Part shown: positions 13,903 to 20,616 of the stretch, piece by piece
Position numbering within the stretch: the first letter of the stretch is position 1
Layout of the letters: every line of letters starts with the position of its first letter
Position numbers and translations under genes: made by a program
The notes under the pieces: model-generated
What the model saw: only the letters and a program-made list of their open reading frames with translations
Told to the model about the DNA's origin: nothing
Databases searched by the model: none
Source: a virus
DNA: 21,870 bases
Direction: 5' to 3' (one strand)
IMG/VR virus record: IMGVR_UViG_3300037635_002892
Span: 1 to 21,870 of that record

Positions 13903-14811
13903 ATGGCTATTTCAAGAGCACAGCTAGTTAAAGAACTAGAGCCAGGCCTGAACGCCCTGTTCGGCATGGAATATGACCGCTATGACGCGGAACACGCTGA
14001 AATTTACGACACCGAATCATCAGACCGTGCGTTTGAAGAGGAAGTAATGCTCGTAGGTTTTGGAAACGCCCAAACCAAACAAGAAGGTGCAGGCGTATCT
14101 TTCGACAGCGCTTCAGAAGCATACACAGCACGTTACAGCCATGAGACTATCTCATTGGCATTCGCGCTGACTGAAGAAGCAATGGAAGATAACCTGTATG
14201 ACCGTCTTGGTGCACGTTACACACGCGCACTGGCACGTTCAATGGCACACACCAAGCAAGTTAAAGCTGCCGCAACGCTGAACAATGCGTTTGACAGCAG
14301 CTTCGCTGGTGGCGATGGCAAAGAGCTTTGTGCAACTGACCACCCGCTTGCTGGTGGTGGCACATTCCGCAACGAGCCATCAACTGCTGCTGACCTCAAC
14401 GAAACTTCACTTGAGAATGCTCTGATTGACATCTCAACTTTCGTTGACGAGCGTAACTTGATTATCGCCCTGCGCGGTACCAAGCTTATCGTTCCACCAC
14501 AGCTTCAGTTTGTTGCTGACCGTCTGCTGGAATCTACACTGCGTGTAGGTACCGCCGACAACGATGTGAACGCCATTCGCAACATGGGTATGCTGCCAGA
14601 GGGTTACACTGTTAACCACTTCTTGACAGACCCAGATGCGTTCTTCATCAAGACAGACGCTCCAAACGGCTTCAAGCACTTTGAGCGTACTCCAATGACC
14701 ACAGGCATGGAAGCTGACTTCGACTCAGGTAACATGCGGTTTAAAGCTCGTGAGCGTTATAGCTTCGGTTATTCTGACCCACGCGCAGTGTTCGGTTCAC
14801 CGGGCGCCTAA
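13903..14811 (+). CDS. Major capsid protein, 302 aa
   Basis: Forms the icosahedral shell, most likely with the HK97 fold. Support comes from its position after the scaffold and decoration genes, its length (about 300 aa), and its layout. The helical N-terminal arm (ISRAQLVKELEPGLNALFG) is followed by a beta-rich E-loop-like region around residues 65-85, a long helix (RYTRALARSMAHTKQVKAA), and a mixed P/A-domain-like end with YSFGYSDPRAVFGSPGA. No long cleavable delta domain is evident. The gene appears to use C-ending codons (TTC, AAC, GAC) more than most neighbours, as expected for a very highly expressed protein. AAGGGG stands upstream, and an intrinsic terminator follows within 35 bp of the stop. 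Confidence 0.85.
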   Translation: MAISRAQLVKELEPGLNALFGMEYDRYDAEHAEIYDTESSDRAFEEEVMLVGFGNAQTKQEGAGVSFDSASEAYTARYSHETISLAFALTEEAMEDNLYDRLGARYTRALARSMAHTKQVKAAATLNNAFDSSFAGGDGKELCATDHPLAGGGTFRNEPSTAADLNETSLENALIDISTFVDERNLIIALRGTKLIVPPQLQFVADRLLESTLRVGTADNDVNAIRNMGMLPEGYTVNHFLTDPDAFFIKTDAPNGFKHFERTPMTTGMEADFDSGNMRFKARERYSFGYSDPRAVFGSPGA

Positions 14812-14844
14812 AGAACCCCTCCCTTGTTTTCGTACTTGGGACGT

Positions 14845-14872
14845 AAGGGCGGCTTCACAGCCGCCCTTTTTT
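14845..14872 (+). terminator. Rho-independent terminator after the capsid gene
   Basis: A perfect stem AAGGGCGGCT-TCAC-AGCCGCCCTT (14845-14868) is followed by a T-run to 14872 and AT-rich DNA. It is the best terminator in the window and ends the packaging/head transcript. Downstream genes must be reached by read-through or by a promoter that I cannot identify in 14873-14939. Confidence 0.9.
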
Positions 14873-14895
14873 ATTATATACTTAGCTATCCCTGA

Positions 14896-14914
14896 CAGTC
14901 GCATGGTGCGGCTG
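14896..14914 (+). other. Stable leader hairpin before the next gene
   Basis: CAGTCGCA-TGG-TGCGGCTG forms an 8-bp stem with one T-G pair, 25 bp upstream of the start at 14940. No T-run follows, so it is not a terminator. It could be an RNA stability or processing element. Confidence 0.4.
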
Positions 14915-14939
14915 ACACTAGCCACGACAGGAGATAATC

Positions 14940-15170
14940 ATGGCTCGCACAACTTTTTCAGGTCCAGTTAAGTCAAACACTGCTTTCTGGGCAAACCCAA
15001 TCCTTTTTGCAGACCTACCTACTGCCTCAGCAGACAACGAAGGGTACATTTATTATGTATCAAATGCGTTGAAAGCTTCTGAGACAGCAACAAACGGTAC
15101 AGGCAACATTGTGTTTTCTGACGGTTCTAACTGGATTCGCGTAGACACAGGCGCAACCGCCGCTGCTTAA
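14940..15170 (+). CDS. Small virion protein (putative), 76 aa
   Basis: A short Ala/Thr/Ser/Asn-rich protein starting MARTTFSGPVKSNTAFWANP, with a central ASADNEGYIYYVSNALKA and an ending VFSDGSNWIRVDTGA. The SDGSNW motif is typical of repeats in phage fibre or surface proteins. AGGAG lies 6 nt before the start. It opens the second structural block after the terminator. A structural role is inferred from composition and position. Confidence 0.65.
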   Translation: MARTTFSGPVKSNTAFWANPILFADLPTASADNEGYIYYVSNALKASETATNGTGNIVFSDGSNWIRVDTGATAAA

Positions 15171-15182
15171 TAGGAGGCTATT

Positions 15183-15464
15183 ATGGCTGGTCCAGTAAAA
15201 GCCTTTAATTTCGACCAAGGCGATACCGCCGCTGTAGTCGGCGCCGCACGTTCTCGTGTCCGTCAGGTCGTTATATATGCCGCTGCTGCGGGTGCATTGA
15301 CTATAAAAAATGGTTCAGCTTCTGGTGAGGTTTTGCTTCAGCAAAGCTTTGGCATTGGGAACCATGTTATGAATATTCCTGATGATGGCATTATTGCCAC
15401 GGAAGGATGTTTTGTAGCAGCTTTGTCAGGCACAAACAACAAACTAACAATCTTCCTGTCATAG
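15183..15464 (+). CDS. Small beta-rich virion protein (putative), 93 aa
   Basis: A compact, mostly beta protein: MAGPVKAFNFDQGDTAAVVG, then VRQVVIYAAAAGALTIKNGS, then LLQQSFGIGNHVMNIPDDGI. The pattern resembles small head-fibre or decoration modules in which a conserved hydrophobic strand pair precedes a Gly-Ser turn. GGAGG is 6 nt upstream. It is encoded between two other probable virion proteins. The exact role is unknown. Confidence 0.65.
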   Translation: MAGPVKAFNFDQGDTAAVVGAARSRVRQVVIYAAAAGALTIKNGSASGEVLLQQSFGIGNHVMNIPDDGIIATEGCFVAALSGTNNKLTIFLS

Positions 15465-15473
15465 GAGACTGTT

Positions 15474-16223
15474 ATGCCCCACGAGATACGCTCTATAACC
15501 CAGGTTGGTACATCTGAACCATTTGAGTTACAGGTGTCTCGTGGGCAAATTACTTTACATTACAACCTTCATAAGTTTGGTTTTAATTCTCTTGTTCAGA
15601 ACGTAGAGGAAACCATTTGGGATGTGGGCGGTATATATGCCTACCCATCTTCTGCTGTAAAGATGACAGCGACTAGCACAGATGGCGCTAATGATGAAGA
15701 TGTGCAAGTAACCATTCAAGGCCTTGATGCAGATTATAATGAGCTGTCTGAAACGGTGACGCTTGATGGTTCAGGAACAGCAGAGACAAATAGTTTCTTC
15801 TTGCGTGTAAACAGAGCGTTTATTGCTGGCTCACAAGAGCCTTCAGGTACCATCAACATTACTAACGCCTCCACTACATACGCACGCATAACTTTGGGCG
15901 AGAATCAAAGTTTAATGGCTATATGGACTGTACCCGCTGGTTATACCGCGTATATGTTCCAAAACAATACAACTTGTTACACTGAGCAAAACAATAAGTT
16001 CGGCATCACAAAGCTTGTCACGAGAGAGCCTGGCGGCGTATTCAGAACACAAGACAAACATACTGTTGTTTTGAGTCAAAATGTTGTTGATTACCTAATT
16101 CCTAAGTCTATCCCAGAAAAAACTGATATTGAAATGAGAGCTATTGCCAGTAGCTCAAACGCGAACCTACAGGTTTCCGCAAGCTTTGATATCGTGTACA
16201 TTAAGAATGAGGTAGGTGTATAA
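15474..16223 (+). CDS. Virion structural protein, 249 aa
   Basis: This is a beta-sandwich-like protein rich in Thr, Ser, Val and Asn. It has islands that I recall from structural proteins of marine podoviruses and related phages: ETIWDVGGIYAYPSSAVKMT (66 onward), then QGLDADYNELSETVTLDGSG, then LMAIWTVPAGYTAYMF and a late EKTDIEMRAIASSS. The alternation suggests two beta domains. It may be a capsid-associated or fibre protein. The ribosome site AGGAG is close to the start. Its stop overlaps the next ATG (TAATG). Confidence 0.75.
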   Translation: MPHEIRSITQVGTSEPFELQVSRGQITLHYNLHKFGFNSLVQNVEETIWDVGGIYAYPSSAVKMTATSTDGANDEDVQVTIQGLDADYNELSETVTLDGSGTAETNSFFLRVNRAFIAGSQEPSGTINITNASTTYARITLGENQSLMAIWTVPAGYTAYMFQNNTTCYTEQNNKFGITKLVTREPGGVFRTQDKHTVVLSQNVVDYLIPKSIPEKTDIEMRAIASSSNANLQVSASFDIVYIKNEVGV

Positions 16224-16516
16224 TGGCACGCAAAAAAGAAAAGCCCATTCGCAAGACCACTGGTAAGGGCGGTAATTACCGCAAGACCAAAGCTGGCGCG
16301 GGTATGACAAAGAAGGGCGTTGCAGCTTATCGCAAAGCAAATCCTGGCTCAAAGTTAAAGACCGCCGTAACGGGTAAGGTTAAAAAAGGTTCGGCTGCTG
16401 CAAAGCGCCGCAAATCATTCTGCGCTCGTAGCGCTGGTCAAATGAAGAAGTTTCCGAAGGCGGCCAAAAATCCTAACAGCCGTCTGAGACAAGCGAGGCG
16501 GAGATGGAAGTGCTAG
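16223..16516 (+). CDS. Highly basic conserved protein, DUF6321-like, 97 aa
   Basis: About a third of the residues are Lys or Arg. The core TKAGAGMTKKGVAAYRKANP then GSKLKTAVTG, followed by KRRKSFCARSAGQMKKFPKA and a final RLRQARRRWKC, matches a conserved small family that I believe is DUF6321, found in tailed phages and also in some eukaryotic viruses. No structure-based function is known to me. The charge suggests nucleic-acid binding, perhaps within the virion, because the gene lies in a structural block. Its last 13 bp overlap the following membrane-protein gene. Confidence 0.75.
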   Translation: MARKKEKPIRKTTGKGGNYRKTKAGAGMTKKGVAAYRKANPGSKLKTAVTGKVKKGSAAAKRRKSFCARSAGQMKKFPKAAKNPNSRLRQARRRWKC

Positions 16517-16746
16517 TTAAAATATTAATAGCTGTAATAGGCTTTTTCACAGCATTGTCAGTGCCATTTATTGGCTGGGTTGGGATTAGCATTGTTGATA
16601 TGAAGGTTGACTTGGCGGAAACGCATGCGAAGGTTGATGCAAATTATCAAATGATTAGACCCATATGGGAAAAATTTATTTCGGAGAAAAGTGTTGCCAA
16701 TTTCACGCTCGCAGATGTCCCAGCAAATCAGCAAGCCGGGGAGTAA
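16504..16746 (+). CDS. Small single-TM membrane protein, 80 aa
   Basis: An N-terminal membrane segment (about 5-30, VKILIAVIGFFTALSVPFIG then WVGISI) is followed by a helical, charged tail. GAGG at 16495-16498 is 5 nt from the start. It overlaps the upstream DUF6321-like gene by 13 bp, and the next gene's ribosome site lies in its last codons. Topology resembles phage membrane proteins of the XhlA/i-spanin type with a short coiled region. It could be an additional lysis accessory protein, but it lies far from the lysis-gene run. Function unassigned. Confidence 0.6.
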   Translation: MEVLVKILIAVIGFFTALSVPFIGWVGISIVDMKVDLAETHAKVDANYQMIRPIWEKFISEKSVANFTLADVPANQQAGE

Positions 16747-16750
16747 GAAG

Positions 16751-16936
16751 ATGCCAAAAGATGCTTGTTATAAAAAAGTAAAAGCGCGTTACCGCGTGTT
16801 TCCTAGCGCGTATGCAAGCGGCGCCATTGCAAAGTGCCGTAAAGTTGGCGCAAAAAATTGGGGAAACAAATCTAAAGCGAAGAAAATGCGCGGCGGCGGT
16901 GCCGTTATGAGAGACAAGCCAACATCTATGTATTAA
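16751..16936 (+). CDS. Small basic conserved protein with GGGAV motif, 61 aa
   Basis: It starts MPKDACYKKVKARYRVFPSA, then YASGAIAKCRKVGAKNWGNK, a recognisable short phage family of unknown function with paired cysteines (C6, C30). The C-terminus is MRGGGAVMRDKPTSMY, which carries the GGxV motif of the tagged proteins but not their FKGI end. The frame is open from 16691, but GGGGAG at 16738-16743 is 7 nt from the ATG at 16751 and the family pattern begins there. It lies between the membrane protein and the DUF5872-like gene in a compact cluster of basic proteins. Confidence 0.75.
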   Translation: MPKDACYKKVKARYRVFPSAYASGAIAKCRKVGAKNWGNKSKAKKMRGGGAVMRDKPTSMY

Positions 16937-16946
16937 TGGGTCGAAT

Positions 16947-17225
16947 ATGGCGGTTAGAAAAACAAAAGCTGGAGCTAGTCTCAAGCGGTGGTTCAAAGAG
17001 GACTGGAAGGATGTCCGCACGGGGAAGGCGTGTGGCCGTAGCAAAGGTGAAAAACGGGGTACTCCATATTGTCGCCCCTCTAAAAGAGTCTCTTCTAAAA
17101 CCCCCAAAACATCCAAAGAGATGACTGCTGCCGAAAAACGTAGTAGGATATCACAAAAGAAGCGTATAGGTCAGCCAGCAGGGAAGCCGCGCCGTGTAAA
17201 GTCTCTAAAGAGAAAGAAAAAGTAA
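16947..17225 (+). CDS. Highly basic conserved protein, DUF5872-like, 92 aa
   Basis: The sequence KAGASLKRWFKEDWKDVRTG (7-26), KACGRSKGEKRGTPYCRPSK (27-46) and RVSSKTPKTSKEMTAAEKRS matches a small conserved family that I believe is DUF5872, known from phages, some large eukaryotic viruses and a few cellular genomes. Two cysteines (C29, C42) and Arg/Lys clusters could form a small metal- or nucleic-acid-binding unit. The C-terminus is a pure basic tail. The ribosome site is weak. An alternative frame starting at 16936 on the preceding stop is less likely. Its role in the phage is unknown. Confidence 0.75.
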   Translation: MAVRKTKAGASLKRWFKEDWKDVRTGKACGRSKGEKRGTPYCRPSKRVSSKTPKTSKEMTAAEKRSRISQKKRIGQPAGKPRRVKSLKRKKK

Positions 17226-17891
17226 ATGGCAGTATCAGGCTCTACAAATTTTGAACTAGATGTATCTGACTACATTGAAGAAGCTTTTGAGCGTTGTGGG
17301 CTGGAAGTTAAGACAGGTTATGACCTAAAGACCGCTAAGCGCTCTATGAACCTTATGTTTGCTGAGTGGGCAAACAGAGGGCTTAATCAATGGACAATTG
17401 TTCAGCGAACTCAGGCTTTAACCACTGGTACATCTTCTTATTCTCTAGACAATGATGTTATTGATGTTCTTTCGATGGTTGTGCGCCGCAGCGGCACAGA
17501 CATTAGTATAGAGAAAATAAGCCGTGATGAGTTTTTAAATATCCCGAACAAAAGTACGGAAGGGCGCCCAAGCCAATTTTTTATTGATAGACAGGTAACG
17601 CCTGTTCTTAAAGTGTGGCCTGCGCCTGAGAATAGCACAGATGTATTAATTTACGATTGTTTGACACGGTTGGATGATGCCGACACGTTTACCAATACTG
17701 TTGATGTTCCATTCAGGTTCTATCCGTGTCTTGCGGCTGGATTGGCCTACTACCTCGCTATTAAGCGTGCGCCAGACCGTATTCAATTGCTAAAGTCTGT
17801 ATATGAGGAAGAGTTTGATAGGGCTCTGTCAGAGGACAGAGACAGAGCTTCCTTCAATGTGGCGCCTAACCTTAGATACTATAGGGTCTGA
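17226..17891 (+). CDS. P22 gp4-like tail accessory factor / head-tail adaptor, 221 aa
   Basis: This protein would bind under the portal ring to close the filled head and receive the tail. It shows the typical helical pattern with the islands YDLKTAKRSMNLMFAEWANR (32-51), GLNQWTIVQRTQALTTG, ISRDEFLNIPNKSTEGRPSQ and a late FRFYPCLAAGLAYYLAIKRA. These agree with the gp4 family of podoviral tail accessory proteins (usual size about 160-220 aa). It follows the DUF5872-like gene without gap. It supports the reading of this phage as podovirus-like, in line with the long portal. Confidence 0.75.
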   Translation: MAVSGSTNFELDVSDYIEEAFERCGLEVKTGYDLKTAKRSMNLMFAEWANRGLNQWTIVQRTQALTTGTSSYSLDNDVIDVLSMVVRRSGTDISIEKISRDEFLNIPNKSTEGRPSQFFIDRQVTPVLKVWPAPENSTDVLIYDCLTRLDDADTFTNTVDVPFRFYPCLAAGLAYYLAIKRAPDRIQLLKSVYEEEFDRALSEDRDRASFNVAPNLRYYRV

Positions 17892-17894
17892 TAA

Positions 17895-18620
17895 ATGGCA
17901 AAATATGCTGCTGGTAAATACGCTTACGGCATATCAGACCGTTCTGGCTTTCGCTATCGCTTAAAGGATATGCGAAGAGAGTGGACGGGATTTCTGGTTG
18001 GCAAGGACGAGTGGGAGCCAAAGCACCCACAGCTAGAGCCTAAAAGGCATCCTACGGATGCGGAGGCCTTGCGCGACCCCAGGCCAGACACAAACAATAT
18101 AATGTCTGCTACAATTACTTTTCCTACGTTTGATTTAACAACATTAAAATATATACCTACAGTGAAGGCTACATCTTCTGTAGGAACCGTAACGCTTCTT
18201 GGGGTGGTGGAGACAGTCAACCCGACAGGAGTTTCTGCTACCTCTGCTGCTGGCTCTGTAACCATCTCAACAACAAGTGTGGTTATAGCTCAGACTTTCG
18301 CTGTGACTGTAGCTTCGTATCTGGGAGCTAATAAGTATTATATTGATAGCGTCAGGCAGGATACAGTTAATTTAAATGAAGGAAGCACATATAGGTTTGA
18401 CCAGTCTGACAGTAGCAACTCAGGTCATCCGCTCAGACTATCAACAACCTCTGATGGCACGCATGGCGGCGGTACCGAGTACCTTACAGGAGTTGTAAAG
18501 GTAGGCATACCAGGTTCTCCTGGTGCCTATACACAGATAACAGTAGCCACAGGGGCGCCAACACTGTACTATTACTGCCAGGTACATAGCGGTATGGGCG
18601 GGCAGGCGAATACACCATGA
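17895..18620 (+). CDS. Virion protein with C-terminal cupredoxin-like domain, 241 aa
   Basis: The N-terminal 65 residues (KYAYGISDRSGFRYRLKDMR, 8-27, then EWEPKHPQLEPKRHP) form a module that I recall from neck/tail-region proteins of marine phages. Residues 66-130 are Thr/Ser/Val-rich, with two similar strands (SSVGTVTLLGVV and SAAGSVTISTTS). The last 105 residues resemble a cupredoxin: TYRFDQSDSSNSGHPLRLST with H178, then a beta strand and LYYYCQVHSGMGG with C228, H231 and M234. These are the four ligand types of a type-1 copper site, although the His-to-Met spacing is two residues rather than four as in plastocyanin. Copper binding is inference; the fold may be used only structurally. It overlaps the next gene by 4 bp (ATGA). 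Confidence 0.75.
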   Translation: MAKYAAGKYAYGISDRSGFRYRLKDMRREWTGFLVGKDEWEPKHPQLEPKRHPTDAEALRDPRPDTNNIMSATITFPTFDLTTLKYIPTVKATSSVGTVTLLGVVETVNPTGVSATSAAGSVTISTTSVVIAQTFAVTVASYLGANKYYIDSVRQDTVNLNEGSTYRFDQSDSSNSGHPLRLSTTSDGTHGGGTEYLTGVVKVGIPGSPGAYTQITVATGAPTLYYYCQVHSGMGGQANTP

Positions 18621-19261
18621 CTTACAATCTAACGCAGTTGAAGCAAGCTATTCAGGATTATACTGAAAACAGCGAAACTACTTTTGTTAACAATTTAGAT
18701 AACATTATTCGCAATGCTGAAGAGCGCATTCTAAAGCTTGTGGATTTGGATTACTTTAGAAAAAACGCCACTGCAAATATGGCTACAGGAAACAAGTACC
18801 TGAGCGTTCCGGGAGATTACCTTTCCAGCTTTTCATTTGCTTTTACAGATTCTAATGGCGATACGCAGTTTTTATTGCAAAAAGATGTCAATTTTCTGCA
18901 AGAGTACGCGCCGGACTCGTCTGTGACAGGTGTGCCTAAGTATTATGCTCAATTTGATATTGATAATTTTATTATGGCGCCTACGCCAGACAGCAGCTAT
19001 GTTGTAGAAATACATTATTTTTACAGGCCAAACTCAATAACAGGCTCCGCGCAAACTTCTTGGTTTGGCGATAACGCTCCAGATGTTTTGTTATACGCAA
19101 GTCTTGTTGAAGCTTATACCTTTATGAAGGGCGAGGCAGACATGCTTCAATTGTACGAGTCAAGATTTGCTGAGTGCATCTCAAGACTTAAAAACTATGG
19201 GGAAGGCCTAGAGAACACTGATGCGTATAGAGAGGGTCTTGTTCGCATACGCAAAACTTAG
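18617..19261 (+). CDS. Adaptor-like virion protein, 214 aa
   Basis: A mixed helical protein starting MTYNLTQLKQAIQDYTENSE, continuing AEERILKLVDLDYFRKNATA, then PKYYAQFDIDNFIMAPTPDS and LLYASLVEAYTFMKGEADML. This is the pattern of head-tail connector or adaptor proteins of marine podovirus-like phages. Together with the gp4-like gene it probably builds the connector below the portal. The start overlaps the cupredoxin gene's stop (ATGA). It is the last conserved structural gene before the oxygenase cassette. Confidence 0.7.
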   Translation: MTYNLTQLKQAIQDYTENSETTFVNNLDNIIRNAEERILKLVDLDYFRKNATANMATGNKYLSVPGDYLSSFSFAFTDSNGDTQFLLQKDVNFLQEYAPDSSVTGVPKYYAQFDIDNFIMAPTPDSSYVVEIHYFYRPNSITGSAQTSWFGDNAPDVLLYASLVEAYTFMKGEADMLQLYESRFAECISRLKNYGEGLENTDAYREGLVRIRKT

Positions 19262-19281
19262 GCACTTAGCTTGGAGGGGCA

Positions 19282-19857
19282 ATGCAATCAACATCTATAT
19301 CTAAACACTCTTTTAAAACGCGAGCCTCAATATTCCATGACAGTCTTGGTCAGGAACATTGTGACCTGGTTCTTTCTGCGTATAGTGAGTCCCAAAAAAT
19401 AGATAACACGGGACCAAAAAGAGACAATCTTTTAAACACGGAAAGAACTGGCTGGGACATCCATAAAAATCCTTTAGCTAATAGCGTTTGGAAGGAAGTC
19501 TCTTATAGATTTTCTCAGTTGTTCCATGATGATATGTTTCACCCAGGTTTAGAGTTCGTAGAGTTAAATGTCTTTGAGTCATGGATTGGGGTTTCTCAAG
19601 AAAATGCTGTCGTAGAGCCACATCATCACGGCGCCTGTCCTTTTTCTTGGTCTTTTGTATTTTACGCTAAAATACCAAACCTACACTCTTCTTTAAACTT
19701 TGTGGATTTTAGCTATGACCATTTAAAAATAAAGGTTAGAGAAGGGGACGTTTTATGGTTCCCTTCTAATATTGGTCATTATTCTAATGACACTGCTCCA
19801 GGAAGAACTGTATTTTCAGGAAACTTTTCTGTATCAATGAACATGAAGGGAAATTAG
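19282..19857 (+). CDS. 2OG-Fe(II) oxygenase-like protein A, 191 aa
   Basis: This is probably a 2-oxoglutarate and iron-dependent dioxygenase acting on an unknown substrate. The double-stranded beta-helix motif is visible: an iron site in VEPHHHGACPFSWSFVFYAK (111-130; H114, H115 and H116 available), a distal His in GDVLWFPSNIGHYS (H166), and the 2OG-binding Arg R175 in PGRTVFSGNFSVS. An HxH in place of HxD/E at the first site occurs in several phage members of the superfamily. A GGAGGGG ribosome site is present. It opens a three-gene cassette with a DUF115-like protein and a second, different oxygenase. Its substrate could be a protein, nucleotide or glycan; the sequence does not tell. Confidence 0.75.
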   Translation: MQSTSISKHSFKTRASIFHDSLGQEHCDLVLSAYSESQKIDNTGPKRDNLLNTERTGWDIHKNPLANSVWKEVSYRFSQLFHDDMFHPGLEFVELNVFESWIGVSQENAVVEPHHHGACPFSWSFVFYAKIPNLHSSLNFVDFSYDHLKIKVREGDVLWFPSNIGHYSNDTAPGRTVFSGNFSVSMNMKGN

Positions 19858-20616
19858 ATGTTAGATGCAAGCTTAGAGGGTAAAGAAATAGCTATTGTCG
19901 CGCTGGGGGGGAGTTTTTCTGACTTTGTTTATGCGCGTATGAATTCACAGCATTTTGATGAAATATGGGGAATCAACTGCATTGGCGGCATATTTCACGT
20001 TGACCGCACATTTATGATGGACCCAGCGGCGCGTTTTCTTGATGATGTTAAAGCTGGCACCCAAACGGGCATCGCTGAAGAGTTTTTGTTAAAAACCCCT
20101 AGCAAGGGGCCTATATATTCTTGTTGCCTTGATGATAGGGTTCCTGAGATTATTGAATACCCTTTAGAAGAAGTTATAACCGCAACTAAATTTAGTTACT
20201 TCAACAATACAGTTGCATACGCAGTGGCCTTTGCAGTCGCTCAAAATGTTAGCAAAATATATATGTATGGTGTTGATTTTAGCTACAGGCAAAACCTTCA
20301 TTTCGCGGAAGCTGGTAGGTCATGCGTAGAGTTTTGGTGCGCTATGGCCCTAGCTAATGGTATTTCCATACAAGTGGCGCCGCATTCTGGGCTTCTTGAT
20401 ACTAATGTTCCTGAAGATGAAAAGATATATGGGTATCATCGCCTTGATGACCCCCTTGTTCAGAGGGTAACTGATGGGGAATTAATCATATCTAAAAAGT
20501 CAAAAATGTCTGAGTTTGAAAGTGAAAATGGTTTGTCATCACCAGAGCCTTTGGATGGCAGAGAGCCTGTTCTTATTGGCAGGCATGATGTTAAGGGTGT
20601 TACATACCATGATTGA
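19858..20616 (+). CDS. Rossmann-type DUF115-like protein, 252 aa
   Basis: It begins with a nucleotide-binding-like strand-turn (IAIVALGGSFSDFVYARM, 11-28), then INCIGGIFHVDRTFMMD (39-55), which recalls the DUF115/MAF and sialyltransferase-like fold, where a Gly-rich turn follows the first strand and a motif ending in Asp binds a nucleotide sugar. Later islands are FNNTVAYAVAFAVAQN and IYMYGVDFSYRQNLHFAEAG, then SCVEFWCAMALANG. The C-terminal 50 residues are polar and linker-like. I recall the same protein from other marine phages without known activity. It directly follows oxygenase A and overlaps the next gene by 8 bp. A glycan- or nucleotide-linked role is inference. Confidence 0.65.
   Translation: MLDASLEGKEIAIVALGGSFSDFVYARMNSQHFDEIWGINCIGGIFHVDRTFMMDPAARFLDDVKAGTQTGIAEEFLLKTPSKGPIYSCCLDDRVPEIIEYPLEEVITATKFSYFNNTVAYAVAFAVAQNVSKIYMYGVDFSYRQNLHFAEAGRSCVEFWCAMALANGISIQVAPHSGLLDTNVPEDEKIYGYHRLDDPLVQRVTDGELIISKKSKMSEFESENGLSSPEPLDGREPVLIGRHDVKGVTYHD

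Noticed and set aside
16936-17124. 62-codon plus-strand frame beginning on the preceding stop (TAATG)
   Set aside because: It overlaps the conserved DUF5872-like gene, has no Shine-Dalgarno and no recognisable pattern; the coupled start makes it worth a glance but not a call.
20516-20608. Upstream extension of oxygenase B
   Set aside because: These codons overlap the DUF115-like gene, give a Met/Leu/His-rich stretch unlike the family, and the overlap start at 20609 fits better.
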